A stretch of DNA of 42,843 nucleotides from Allobosea sp. 47.2.35 (GTDB taxonomy: Bacteria > Pseudomonadota > Alphaproteobacteria > Rhizobiales > Beijerinckiaceae), in contig NZ_JANLGI010000027.1 in the NCBI RefSeq assembly GCF_024655635.1, forward strand, positions 1 through 42,843. Reading direction: 5' to 3'. Each line of letters starts with the position of its first letter. Positions within the stretch are counted from its first letter, which is position 1. Below, one piece after another: positions 1 through 7,808 of this stretch. The notes beneath the pieces were generated by a model, which saw nothing but the letters and a program-made list of their open reading frames with translations, was not told where the DNA came from and ran no database searches. The position numbers and the translations under genes were made by a program.

Positions 1-347
1 CAGCGCGGCAGCAGCGAGGCATGGAGGTTGAGGCAGCCGAGCTCGGGCAGGTCGAGGATCGCCTGGGGCAGGATCATGCCGTAGGCGACGACCACGGCGA
101 CATCGGCCTGATGCGAGGCGATGATCTCGGCCTGTTCCGGCGTCTTCAGCGTACTGGGGGTGAAGACCGGAATGCCGAAGCGCTCGGCCGCCCGATGCAC
201 CGGCGAGGGCTTCAGTTCGAGGCCGCGGCCCGCCTGCGCCGGAGCGCGGGTATAGCAGGAGACGACCTCGTGGCCCTGGCCGACGATCTCGGTCAGCACC
301 GGCACAGCGAAATCCGGCGTGCCCATGAAGATGACGCGCAAACTCAT
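1..347 (-). CDS. fmt: methionyl-tRNA formyltransferase, 5' part only
   Basis: This is the first 115 codons of an enzyme that transfers a formyl group from 10-formyl-THF to Met-tRNA(fMet). The protein begins MSLRVIFMGTPDFAVPVL, the typical Fmt opening with the FMGTPDFAVP nucleotide-fold motif. It later contains VVVAYGMILP and ends at the window edge inside the family signature NLHASLLPR, part of the formyl-THF site. The rest of the gene lies left of base 1. It runs in the same direction as def, 147 bp downstream of it; def-fmt pairing is classic, because Fmt adds the formyl group that Def removes. The gap carries repeat-like palindromes. Confidence 0.95.
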   Translation of the reverse strand, partial: MSLRVIFMGTPDFAVPVLTEIVGQGHEVVSCYTRAPAQAGRGLELKPSPVHRAAERFGIPVFTPSTLKTPEQAEIIASHQADVAVVVAYGMILPQAILDLPELGCLNLHASLLPR

Positions 348-373
348 ACGCTCGACCTTACCTATAAACGAAT

Positions 374-437
374 GTCATCCCGGGCACCGAAAGGGCCCCC
401 GGGACCGTGCCTGAACCGTTGCCGGATGCGGTCCGGC
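374..437. repeat. palindromic intergenic repeat between def and fmt
   Basis: Two adjacent inverted repeats lie here. The first begins gtcatcccggg and closes with cccgggaccg (374-407). The second is gccgga-tgcgg-tccggc (421-437), followed by catggatcccggc. The outer words gtcatcccg and cgggaccg recur at both ends of the GIY-YIG unit near 31.3 and 31.7 kb, which suggests one family of dispersed elements. Repeats starting with catcccgg and ending in atcccggc are common in this order as I recall, unchecked. The region could act as mRNA structure between def and fmt. Confidence 0.5.
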
Positions 438-494
438 ATGGATCCCGGCTCTACGCTGCGCTCCGTCAGGGCGACGTCGCGCGGATCGCAGATC

Positions 495-1031
495 TCAGGC
501 CGCCGAACGCTTGGCCGCCTTGGCGAATTTCTTGGTGACGCGCTCGCGCTTCAATCGCGAGAGATGGTCGATGAAGAGCACGCCGTCGAGATGGTCGATC
601 TCATGCTGCAGGCAGGTCGCGAGCAAGCCGTCGGCCTCGACGTCCTGCGTCTTGCCATCGAGATCCATGAAGCGAACCTTGACCTCGGCAGGGCGTTCGA
701 CCTCCTCGTAATATTCGGGGATCGAGAGGCAGCCCTCCTCATAGGCGCTGAATTCCTCGGAGGACCAGGTGATCTCCGGATTGATGAAGACCTGCGGCTT
801 CCGCGGCTCCGGCTCCTCGCCTTCCTTCGCCTCGGGCTTCGACAGGTCGATCGTCACAACGCGCAGCGGTACGCCGATCTGGATCGCGGCAAGCCCGATG
901 CCGGGGGCGTCATACATCGTCTCGAACATGTCCGCGACCAGGGTCCTGATCTCGGGCGTGACTGCCTCGACCGGCTTCGAGACGAGGCGAAGCTGGGCGT
1001 CGGGCAGGATGACGAGCGGGCGAATGGCCAT
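495..1031 (-). CDS. def: peptide deformylase
   Basis: This 178-residue metalloenzyme removes the N-formyl group from nascent proteins. All three family motifs are visible: GIGLAAIQ (residues 44-51), EGCLSIP (99-105, with the metal-ligand Cys101) and QHEIDH (142-147, with two metal-ligand histidines and the catalytic Glu). Length and N-terminus (MAIRPLVILPD) match standard bacterial Def. The C-terminal tail is lysine-rich, as is usual in alphaproteobacteria. It is transcribed away from rmuC, with 114 bp between the two divergent starts, and is followed on the same strand by fmt. Confidence 0.97.
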   Translation of the reverse strand: MAIRPLVILPDAQLRLVSKPVEAVTPEIRTLVADMFETMYDAPGIGLAAIQIGVPLRVVTIDLSKPEAKEGEEPEPRKPQVFINPEITWSSEEFSAYEEGCLSIPEYYEEVERPAEVKVRFMDLDGKTQDVEADGLLATCLQHEIDHLDGVLFIDHLSRLKRERVTKKFAKAAKRSAA

Positions 1032-1145
1032 GGGATTCCAGGGGAAAAGAGCTGTTGAGCCCGGGACATAAGCATTTGTGAAGGAGCGGTCAAACTGTTC
1101 CGCTTTCGTTCGCTATTTCAAATCGAATCGGCTAGGCTCCCGCGC

Positions 1146-2330
1146 ATGAGCGAGATCGCCTTCACCCTGCTGGAACGCCCGGTGACCTGGGCCGAAGCCG
1201 CGCTCGGCTTCGGGGCCCTGAGCCTTGTCCTGCTGCTGATGGCGGTGATCGCCGGCTGGCGCGGCGGCCAGAGCCGCGCGATCGAGGCCGCGATGGCGGC
1301 GGAGCGCGCCCGCGAGATGGACGACAAGGTCGCGGAGATGAACCGCCAGCAGGCCGAGCTTGCCGGCCGGATGCAGTCCATGGCCGAGATCCTCTCGACC
1401 CGGCAGGGCGATCTCGCCCGGCTCGTCGCCGAGCGGATGGACGGACTGCGCCAGCAGGTCGGTGCCGGGCTCGAACGCAATGTCCAGCAGACCACCGAGA
1501 GCCTCGGCAAGCTGCAGGAGCGGTTGGCCGTCATTGACAGCGCCCAGAAGAACCTGACCGACCTGACCTCCGAGGTGGTGACGCTCAGGGACGTGCTCGC
1601 CAACAAGCAGGCGCGCGGCGCCTATGGTCAGGGCCGGATGGAGGCGATCATCAGGGACGGCCTGCCCGCTGCCTTCTTCGCCTTCCAGCCCCAGCTCTCG
1701 AACGGCAAGCGGCCGGACTGCCTCGTCACGCTGCCCGGCGATGGGCGTGGCCTCGTCATCGACGCCAAGTTCCCGCTGGAGAGCTTCACGCTGCTGCGCG
1801 AGGCCCGTGGCGACGACGCGAAGAAGGCCGCAGGCCAGCGCGTGCGCAGCGATGTCGGCGTGCATGTGAAGGACATCGCAGAGCGCTATTTCCTGCCGGG
1901 CGAGACGCAGGACGTGGCACTGCTCTTCGTGCCGTCGGAATCGATCTATGCCGACCTGCACGAGCATTTCGACGATGTCGTGCAGCGGGCGCACCGGGCC
2001 CGCATCATGATCGTCTCGCCCTCGCTGCTGGCGCTGGCGATCCAGCTGATGCAATCGCTGGTGCGCGATGCCCGGATGCGCGAGGAGGCGCAGGTCATCC
2101 AGACCGAAGTCGGCAAGCTGCTCGACGACGTTCGCCGGCTCGGCGAGCGCGTCGACAAGCTCGACAACCATTTCCGGCAGGCGCAGGACGATGTCGGCCA
2201 GATCAAGACCTCGGCCGGCAAGGTCACCAGCCGCGCCGAGAAGATCGGCGCGCTCGATTTCGACGACGAGAAGAGCGAACCAAAACTACCTTTCGCCAAG
2301 GGGCTGGAGCTGAAGCGCGCGGCCGAATAG
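1146..2330 (+). CDS. rmuC: RmuC family protein (DNA recombination)
   Basis: This 394-residue protein has an N-terminal hydrophobic segment (about residues 18-38), then a charged coiled-coil stretch (about 40-150), then the RmuC nuclease-like domain. Domain landmarks are GQGRMEAIIRDGLP (about 160) and the acidic core LVIDAKFPLESF (about 202), which resembles a PD-(D/E)xK active site. RmuC proteins limit rearrangements at short inverted repeats; the biochemical activity is less settled. The ATG start sits 114 bp from the divergent def start. The C-terminus is lysine-rich. Confidence 0.92.
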   Translation: MSEIAFTLLERPVTWAEAALGFGALSLVLLLMAVIAGWRGGQSRAIEAAMAAERAREMDDKVAEMNRQQAELAGRMQSMAEILSTRQGDLARLVAERMDGLRQQVGAGLERNVQQTTESLGKLQERLAVIDSAQKNLTDLTSEVVTLRDVLANKQARGAYGQGRMEAIIRDGLPAAFFAFQPQLSNGKRPDCLVTLPGDGRGLVIDAKFPLESFTLLREARGDDAKKAAGQRVRSDVGVHVKDIAERYFLPGETQDVALLFVPSESIYADLHEHFDDVVQRAHRARIMIVSPSLLALAIQLMQSLVRDARMREEAQVIQTEVGKLLDDVRRLGERVDKLDNHFRQAQDDVGQIKTSAGKVTSRAEKIGALDFDDEKSEPKLPFAKGLELKRAAE

Positions 2331-2372
2331 CGGCAGCTCGCTTTGCAGCCGAAATTTTCGCCCAGGACTTGT

Positions 2373-2425
2373 CTTGTAAAATTCAATACAAGCACAGATG
2401 GAATTGATGTTGCCGAACAGGCAAC
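2373..2425. other. two small hairpins in the rmuC-mcp gap
   Basis: The 298-bp gap between rmuC and the chemotaxis receptor holds two perfect 6-bp inverted repeats: cttgta/tacaag (2373-2392, 8-nt loop) and gttgcc/ggcaac (2409-2425, 5-nt loop). Neither is followed by a T-run, so they are weak terminator candidates for rmuC. They could instead be operators of the receptor gene. I see no clear promoter in the rest of the gap. Confidence 0.3.
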
Positions 2426-2628
2426 GCAATCCTTGCGTGCCCGCCCCCGATTTCCGTTAGAGCAACCTTAAGCATTCTCTGAAAATTTCAGGAGAAATCG
2501 CCACCCAAATACAGTCGCCTGCCATGATTCGAACCGGACGAGCCCGACGACTGCCTCGAAAATAGGCATGACCGCATAGACCCCACCGCCTCTCCTCACC
2601 ATCGCGGCCTCTTCCCGGAAAGTTCATC

Positions 2629-4698
2629 ATGGCCCTGAGCATCAAGACCAAGCTGGCGGGCGCGCTCGTCGCGCTGACCCTCTGCGTCCTTATCGTCGGC
2701 ACCTGTGGATTCCTGGCCCTTCGATCCGTGACGCAGCGGATCGATGACGTAGTCCAGAGCAATGTCATCCCGATGGAGCAGTTGCGCGTCGTCAGCGAGA
2801 TGTATGCGGTCAATGTCGTTGACACGATCTGGAAAGCGCAGAGCAACCAGATCACCTGGACGAACGCGCTGAAGAGCGTCCAGGAAGCAGTCGGGAACAT
2901 CGACAAGGGCTGGAAGGCCTACCTACCGAGTGTCACTTCTGCCGACGAGAAGCAGCTTTCCGAGCAGGCGACAGCGCTGATGAAGACTGGCGATGCTGCC
3001 GTCGCCAAGTTGATCGGTATCCTGAAGGAACGCGACGAGAGCGCGCTGCGGATGTTCGCCACCGACGAACTCTACAATGCGATCGACCCCATCACGGCCA
3101 AGCTGGGCGAGCTGACCGCATTGCAACTGTCGCAGGCGCGCAACCAGGGCATCGTGGCCCAATCTACCGCCAGCTCAGCCAGCATCCTGTTGCTGGTCAT
3201 GGCCGGCAGCGCCCTGCTGGTCGCCGCGCTGGCGCTGGCCTTCGTCATCGGCGGCATCGTGCGTCCCCTCGCCGGGATGACCGACGCGATGAAGCGCCTC
3301 GCCGGCGGCGAGCAGGACGTCACGGTGCCCAGCATCGGTCGCCGCGACGAGATCGGCGACATGGCCGGAGCCCTGCAGATCTTCCAGGAGAATGCAGCTC
3401 GGGTGCGGGCGCTGGAGGAGCAGGAGCGCGCCGCGGCAGCCGCTCGCCTCGCCCGTGCGCAGTCGATGGAAGCGGTCGTCTCGGATGTCAGCGAGGTCGT
3501 TGCAGCGGCTGCGGCCGGCGATTTCTCGGCTCGCCTCCAGATCGATGACGGCGACGAGCAGATGCAGCGGCTGGTCGCCGGTATCAACGAGATCAACCGT
3601 GTCGTCGACAGCGCCACGACCGAGTTCGCCGACATCCTCCAGGCGATCGCAGGCGGCGACCTGACCCGCCAGATCGGAACCGGCTATCGCGGCCGCTTCG
3701 CCGATCTGAAGGGCGCGATCAACGAGACGGTGGACCGCCTCTCGGCGACGGTTGCGACGATCCAGACCACCTCGGCCGATGTCGGGCTCGCCGCGCGCGA
3801 GATCAGCATGGGCGCCGACGATCTGTCGAAGCGCACCGAGGAACAGGCCTCCTCGCTGGAACAGACCGCAGCCACGACCGAGGAGCTCGCAGCCTCGGTC
3901 AAGGCCTCCGCCCAGGCTTCCCGCTCGGCGGCGACCGCTGCGGATGAGGCGGCGAGCGCTGCGCGCTCCGGCGGCACCATCGCCGGGCAGGCGGTCGATG
4001 CCATGGCCCGGATCGAGACCGCCTCACAGAAGATCTCCGATATCATCCGCGTGATCGACGACATCGCCTTCCAGACCAACCTGCTCGCGCTCAACGCGGC
4101 AGTCGAGGCGGCGCGCGCCGGCGACGCCGGCAAGGGCTTCGCCGTCGTCGCCTCCGAGGTGCGGACCCTGGCGCAGCGTTCCAGCGAAGCCGCCAAGGAC
4201 ATCTCGGCCCTGATCTCCTCGTCCAATACCGAGGTCGGCGAAGGCGTGAAGCTGGTACGCAAGGCCGGAGAATCCCTGACGCAGATTCTGGCGGCTTCGC
4301 AGAAGGTGGCTGCGACCATCGCCGACATCTCGGCGGCCTCGGGTGAGCAGGCCAACGGCATCGACGAGATGAGCCAGGCCGTCGCGCATCTCGACGAGAT
4401 GACGCAGCAGAACGCGGCCCTGTCCGAGCAGAGCGCGGCTTCGGCGAATTCGCTCTCGGGCAGGATCGAGCAGCTCAATGCGCTGGTCGCGACCTTCCGG
4501 ACCAATCAGGGCGGTGCTGCCGCGTCGCGCGCACCCGCCTCGATCAGCTCGGCTGCATCTGAACCGGATCGTCTGCGCCAGCTCGCCGAAGCGGCCTTCC
4601 AGCAATCGCGGCGCCCCGCCGCAGCGAAGGCCGAGCCCGCCCCCGCCAAGCGCGCAGTGAATGCCCGCAACGGCAGCACGGGCTGGGAAGAGTTCTAG
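2629..4698 (+). CDS. methyl-accepting chemotaxis protein
   Basis: This 689-residue transmembrane receptor signals through CheA/CheW. TM1 is at about residues 11-33. A periplasmic region of about 150 residues resembles a four-helix-bundle (4HB_MCP) sensor. TM2 is at about 184-207 and is followed by a HAMP domain (about 208-262). A second HAMP-like repeat containing two copies of an (A)GGDL/GDFSAR-type element spans about 280-370. The long cytoplasmic coiled coil has the conserved hairpin tip at about 473-526 (IIRVIDDIAFQTNLLALNAA and the following block). The chain ends in GWEEF, which resembles the NWETF pentapeptide that tethers CheR/CheB. The ligand cannot be read from sequence. A strong terminator follows. 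Confidence 0.93.
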   Translation: MALSIKTKLAGALVALTLCVLIVGTCGFLALRSVTQRIDDVVQSNVIPMEQLRVVSEMYAVNVVDTIWKAQSNQITWTNALKSVQEAVGNIDKGWKAYLPSVTSADEKQLSEQATALMKTGDAAVAKLIGILKERDESALRMFATDELYNAIDPITAKLGELTALQLSQARNQGIVAQSTASSASILLLVMAGSALLVAALALAFVIGGIVRPLAGMTDAMKRLAGGEQDVTVPSIGRRDEIGDMAGALQIFQENAARVRALEEQERAAAAARLARAQSMEAVVSDVSEVVAAAAAGDFSARLQIDDGDEQMQRLVAGINEINRVVDSATTEFADILQAIAGGDLTRQIGTGYRGRFADLKGAINETVDRLSATVATIQTTSADVGLAAREISMGADDLSKRTEEQASSLEQTAATTEELAASVKASAQASRSAATAADEAASAARSGGTIAGQAVDAMARIETASQKISDIIRVIDDIAFQTNLLALNAAVEAARAGDAGKGFAVVASEVRTLAQRSSEAAKDISALISSSNTEVGEGVKLVRKAGESLTQILAASQKVAATIADISAASGEQANGIDEMSQAVAHLDEMTQQNAALSEQSAASANSLSGRIEQLNALVATFRTNQGGAAASRAPASISSAASEPDRLRQLAEAAFQQSRRPAAAKAEPAPAKRAVNARNGSTGWEEF

Positions 4699-4726
4699 CT
4701 CCTCCCCATACAACCGTGTCTCCAGG

Positions 4727-4757
4727 CGCCTCCTGACCCGTGTCAGGAGGCGTTTTT
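4727..4757 (+). terminator. rho-independent terminator of the chemotaxis receptor gene
   Basis: A perfect 11-bp stem (cgcctcctgac / gtcaggaggcg) with a ccgt loop is followed by ttttt. The second arm overlaps the last codons and stop codon of the convergent OsmC gene (stop at 4743-4745), so the structure is partly coding on the other strand. There is no T-run on the minus side, so it should terminate only the plus-strand gene. Confidence 0.85.
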
Positions 4758-5258
4758 CTGCAAGGTCGCCGACAATTCCGGCTTCACGTTCAGCGTCTGG
4801 AAGACCACGCAATAGCGCTCGGTGAGCTTGAGCAGCGTGTCGAGCTTGTCCTGCGGCGCGTCGCTCTCGACGTCGAAGAACAGGCGGATCGCCTTGAAGC
4901 CGACCGCGGCATCCTTGGCGACGCCGAGCGTGCCGCGAAAATCGAGATCGCCCTCGGCGCGGACAGCGCCCTTCTTCAATTCGATCTCCAGCGCGGTCGC
5001 GACCGCCTTCAGCGTCACGCCGGCGCAGGCGACCAGCGCCTCCAGCAGCATGTCGCCGGAGCAAAGCTCGGCGCCGGAGCCGCCGGTGGCGGGATGCAGG
5101 CCGGCGAGCGCGATGGCACGGCCGGTCTCAACCTTGCAGGCGATATGCTGGTCGTCGAGCTCGCCATGGGCCTTGAGCGTGATGATCGCGGCTTCAGGAT
5201 TGGTGCGATACTCATCCTTGAGCGGGGCCTGCAAGGCGCGCAGCGCGGTGACGTCCAT
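4743..5258 (-). CDS. OsmC/Ohr-family protein
   Basis: This 171-residue protein has the OsmC fold pattern: an N-terminal beta-rich part, LLEALVACAGVTL (with Cys78) on the central helix, and ERYCVVFQTL (with Cys150) near the C-terminus. The two cysteines sit where the redox pair of thiol peroxidases of this family lies. Extra cysteines occur at 41 and 66. The family reduces organic or lipid hydroperoxides, but the physiological substrate here is unknown. It starts 42 bp after the degenerate ABC ATPase and is probably co-transcribed with it from the SAM-II-controlled promoter. This links it to sulfur supply rather than to a classic OhrR circuit; that link is inference. Its stop codon lies in the receptor terminator. 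Confidence 0.85.
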   Translation of the reverse strand: MDVTALRALQAPLKDEYRTNPEAAIITLKAHGELDDQHIACKVETGRAIALAGLHPATGGSGAELCSGDMLLEALVACAGVTLKAVATALEIELKKGAVRAEGDLDFRGTLGVAKDAAVGFKAIRLFFDVESDAPQDKLDTLLKLTERYCVVFQTLNVKPELSATLQKNAS

Positions 5259-5300
5259 GATCGTATTTCTCCTAAGGCGGCCCGGCGGCTTGTAGCCGGT

Positions 5301-6008
5301 TCAGGCCGCCGCCTCCACCTCCGGCGCGGCCGGCCGGGTCTCCTTTTCGAGCGCCCGGCGCAATTCCCGTCGCAGGGTGACGAAACCGACCGAGCGCTCC
5401 TCGCGCGGGCGCGCCAGCAGGTTGTCGAGGCTGAAAGCGGCCGGTCCCGCCTGCGGTAGGACATGGATGCGATCAGCTAGGCGCAGCGCCTCCTCGACGG
5501 AGCCGGTGGCGATGACGACAGCGGGGCGCGCCTGCGTGCAGAGTTCCGGCAGGAAGGCGGCAAGCCGCGCGCGCGCCTCGGCCTCGAGCACGGCAAAGGG
5601 CTCGTCGATCAGCAGCAGGCGCGGCCGGACCAGCAGGAGACGAGCGATGGCGAGCCGCAGCAGCCCCTCCGGCGAGAGCTCTACCGGCCGCTGCTTCGCC
5701 TGACCGGCGAGGCCAAGGCGGACCAGCACATTGGCGATCAAGCCCTCGCGTTCGAACGGCGTTGCCTTCGGCAAGGCGAAAGCGAGGTTCTCGGTGAGAT
5801 CGAGCCAGGCAAAGAAACGCGGCCGGGCGCAGAGCAGGCCAATCTCGGCCGTCGGCACCGCTCCCTCTTCGGTCTGCAGGCCGGAGAAGGCGCGCAGCGC
5901 CACCTTGCGTGCCTCGGGCGAACCGAGCAGGGCGACGATCTCGCCGGCCCGAGGACGCGGCAGGGCATGTTCGGGAGAGCGGGAGAAATCGTGAAGCGTG
6001 CCGGACAT
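5301..6008 (-). CDS. degenerate ABC-transporter ATPase paralogue
   Basis: This 235-residue protein is recognisably a paralogue of the neighbouring SsuB (shared VEEA-LADRI and LDN-LARPR blocks) but has lost most catalytic motifs. The Walker A loop reads GSPEARKV (29-36) instead of GGSGCGKTT. The Q-loop Gln is Ala (CARPR, about 61). The signature is LSPEG (111-115) instead of LSGGQ. The H-loop His is Gly (ATGSVEEA, 169). Only Walker B (LLLIDEPF, 132-138) is intact. Hydrolysis is therefore unlikely. It may pair with SsuB as a non-catalytic half or act as a regulator; both are inference. The ATG at 6008 has GGAG six bases upstream; an in-frame TTG seven codons earlier is less likely. A SAM-II element lies 65 nt upstream. 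Confidence 0.85.
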   Translation of the reverse strand: MSGTLHDFSRSPEHALPRPRAGEIVALLGSPEARKVALRAFSGLQTEEGAVPTAEIGLLCARPRFFAWLDLTENLAFALPKATPFEREGLIANVLVRLGLAGQAKQRPVELSPEGLLRLAIARLLLVRPRLLLIDEPFAVLEAEARARLAAFLPELCTQARPAVVIATGSVEEALRLADRIHVLPQAGPAAFSLDNLLARPREERSVGFVTLRRELRRALEKETRPAAPEVEAAA

Positions 6009-6072
6009 CGCTGGCTCCATCCATGACAAAGCGGAAGGAGCGTCGACGGCATCAGCCGTCCCGTCGTCCCGC

Positions 6073-6123
6073 GCTTTAGCTGCATTTGTTTCGCGCCCGC
6101 AAGCTGAGGCTCAAATCGGCGCG
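6073..6123 (-). promoter_or_regulatory. SAM-II riboswitch (copy A)
   Basis: Read on the minus strand, this leader has the SAM-II architecture: cgcgccgatttga, a short loop, then gcgggcgcg closing P1, then caaatgcagctaaagc. The GATTT of loop 1 can pair with AAATG to form the pseudoknot, and AAATGCAGCTAAA is the conserved 3' block of the class. I matched this from memory to the SAM-II aptamer of met genes in alphaproteobacteria. SAM binding normally lowers translation of sulfur/methionine genes. It lies at the predicted transcription start, 65 nt before the degenerate ATPase. The ribosome site is some 45 nt beyond the aptamer, so the expression platform is not obvious. Confidence 0.88.
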
Positions 6124-6130
6124 TGTCCTC

Positions 6131-6159
6131 TTCTAAGGTCTAAGCGTCCGTTTTGTCAA
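6131..6159 (-). promoter_or_regulatory. sigma70-type promoter before SAM-II copy A
   Basis: On the minus strand TTGACA (6154-6159) is followed after 17 bp by TTAGAA (6131-6136). Transcription would start just at the 5' edge of the SAM-II aptamer. The promoter sits between the ssuB stop and the degenerate ATPase and resembles the promoter at 8891-8919 in sequence and spacing. Confidence 0.8.
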
Positions 6160-6166
6160 ACGGCAC

Positions 6167-6949
6167 TCACCACCACATGCCGGCGGTCTCGGCCGCCTTC
6201 TCCTGATGGGGGGCCTCGTCGCGCAAGGAACGGTCGAGCGCGCGCAAGACCTCGCGCTTCGTCGCCTCGAAGGCCGGCGAGAGCCGGTCGCGCGGGCGGG
6301 CGAGCGGATTGTCGAGTTCGTCGAAGATGCGGCCGGGCTTGGGCTGCATCACGACGATGCGGTCTGCCAGCGTCACGGCTTCCTCGACATCGTGCGTGAC
6401 CATGACCACGGTCGGCCGGCTCTCCTGCCAGAGCGCCAACAGATGACCGTGCAGGCTCGCCCGCGTCGTGGCGTCCAGCGCCGAGAAGGGCTCGTCCATC
6501 AGCAGGAGCTTCGGCCGAGTGACGAGGGCCCGCGCGATGGCGACGCGCTGCTGCTGGCCGCCGGAAAGCTCGCGCGGCCAGCGCTCCTCGTGGCCGGCGA
6601 GACCGACGCGGACGAGCGCGCTGGTCACCTGCCCGTCGCGCTCGGAGGCGGAGAGATGCGACAGCCCGAAGCCGGCATTCTCGGCGACGCTGAGCCAGGG
6701 GAAGAGCCGCGGCTCCTGGAAGATCACGCCGACATCGGCACGCGGCTCGGCGATCGCCTCGCCATCGAGGCGGATCGCGCCCTCGCTCGGCCGGTCGAGC
6801 CCGGCGACAAGGCGCAGCAAGGTGGTCTTGCCGCAGCCGGAGCCGCCGAGCAGGGCGACGATCTCGCCGCGCCCGACATCGAGCGTGATCGCCGACAAGG
6901 CGCGCGTGCCGTCGGCATAGGTCTTGGAGAGCCGGTCGAAGCTCAGCAC
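6167..6949 (-). CDS. ssuB: sulfonate/nitrate-type ABC transporter, ATPase
   Basis: This 260-residue ATPase powers uptake. It has intact Walker A (GGSGCGKTT, 35-43), Q-loop (Gln78), signature LSGGQ (128-132), Walker B (LLLMDEPF, 148-155) and H-loop His186, so it is catalytically competent. It belongs to the NrtCD/SsuB/TauB group. I chose the GTG at 6949 because AGGGG lies seven bases upstream and homology starts there (LSFDRLSKTYADG); an ATG at 6991 would overlap ssuC. It is the third gene of ssuA-ssuC-ssuB, 11 bp after ssuC. The sulfonate assignment rests on the SAM-II leader; taurine or another sulfur compound is equally possible. Confidence 0.88.
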   Translation of the reverse strand: MLSFDRLSKTYADGTRALSAITLDVGRGEIVALLGGSGCGKTTLLRLVAGLDRPSEGAIRLDGEAIAEPRADVGVIFQEPRLFPWLSVAENAGFGLSHLSASERDGQVTSALVRVGLAGHEERWPRELSGGQQQRVAIARALVTRPKLLLMDEPFSALDATTRASLHGHLLALWQESRPTVVMVTHDVEEAVTLADRIVVMQPKPGRIFDELDNPLARPRDRLSPAFEATKREVLRALDRSLRDEAPHQEKAAETAGMWW

Positions 6950-6960
6950 CGGGACGCCCC

Positions 6961-7791
6961 TCAAAGCTTGTCGCGCGCCGTATCCTGCCAAGCGAGGAAC
7001 GGCCGCGTGATGGCGACGAGCAGGCCGTCCGCCAGCTTGCCGAGCACGGCGAAGCTGATGATGGCCGCGATGATGGTATCGGGGCGGCCGAGCTGCTGGC
7101 CGTCCACGAGCAGATAACCCAGCCCCTCGCTCGCCCCCATGATCTCGGCCGCGACCACGAACATGAAGCCGAGGCCGAGCCCAGAGCGCAGAGCCGTGAT
7201 CCAGGCCGGCAGAATCGCCGGCAGCAGAACGCGGCGGACCATGGCGAGGCGCGAGAGCCGGAAGACGCGGCCGACCTCGATGATCTTGCGGTCGATGCCC
7301 TGGATCGCCGCGGCGACGCCGAGATAGACCGGGAAGAAGACGCCGACCGCGATCAGCGCCACTTTCGAGGCCTCGAAGATTCCGAGCCAGAGGATGAAGA
7401 GCGGCACCCAGGCGATCGAGGGGATCGCGCGCAGCGCCTGCAAAGTCGGGTCGAGCAGGCTGCGGGCGACGGGCAAAGCGCCCGTCACCGCTCCGAGGAC
7501 CGTGCCGGCGAGCGCGCCGAGGCCGAAGCCGGCGGCGACCCGCCAGAGCGTTGCTCCCGCATGGGTCAGAAGCTCGCCCGAGGCCGCGAGCCCCCAGAGC
7601 GTGCGGCCGACGACGCTTGGGGGTGGCATCAGGCGGCCATTGGCGATGCCGGCCGCGACGAGCCCTTCCCAGAGGATGGCCAGCACGACCGGCAGAACGA
7701 AACCGGCGATCGCGAGCCGGTAGGAGCGGCGCGGGGCGGCGGGGCGCCGCTCCGGCTCGTCCACGGCGGTTGCGATCTCCAGGACGCTCAT
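6961..7791 (-). CDS. ssuC: sulfonate/nitrate-type ABC transporter, permease
   Basis: This 276-residue inner-membrane permease of the binding-protein-dependent family has about six hydrophobic segments. The first is near residues 26-48. The EAA loop (about 185-205, IIEVGRVFRLSRLAMVRRVL, then LLPAILP) contacts the ATPase. The start is the ATG at 7791, seventeen bases after the ssuA stop. The open frame continues far upstream antiparallel to ssuA codons, but only the part from MSVLEIATAVDEPERR has protein-like composition. It works with SsuA and SsuB to import a small sulfur-containing anion, by context. Confidence 0.9.
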   Translation of the reverse strand: MSVLEIATAVDEPERRPAAPRRSYRLAIAGFVLPVVLAILWEGLVAAGIANGRLMPPPSVVGRTLWGLAASGELLTHAGATLWRVAAGFGLGALAGTVLGAVTGALPVARSLLDPTLQALRAIPSIAWVPLFILWLGIFEASKVALIAVGVFFPVYLGVAAAIQGIDRKIIEVGRVFRLSRLAMVRRVLLPAILPAWITALRSGLGLGFMFVVAAEIMGASEGLGYLLVDGQQLGRPDTIIAAIISFAVLGKLADGLLVAITRPFLAWQDTARDKL

Positions 7792-7808
7792 CGCCGTGCG
7801 CTCGCCCG

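Noticed and set aside
5301..6008. Degenerate ATPase as a simple pseudogene
   Set aside because: The frame is full length, has a good ribosome site, keeps Walker B and helix regions, and has its own promoter and riboswitch; decay by frameshift is not seen.
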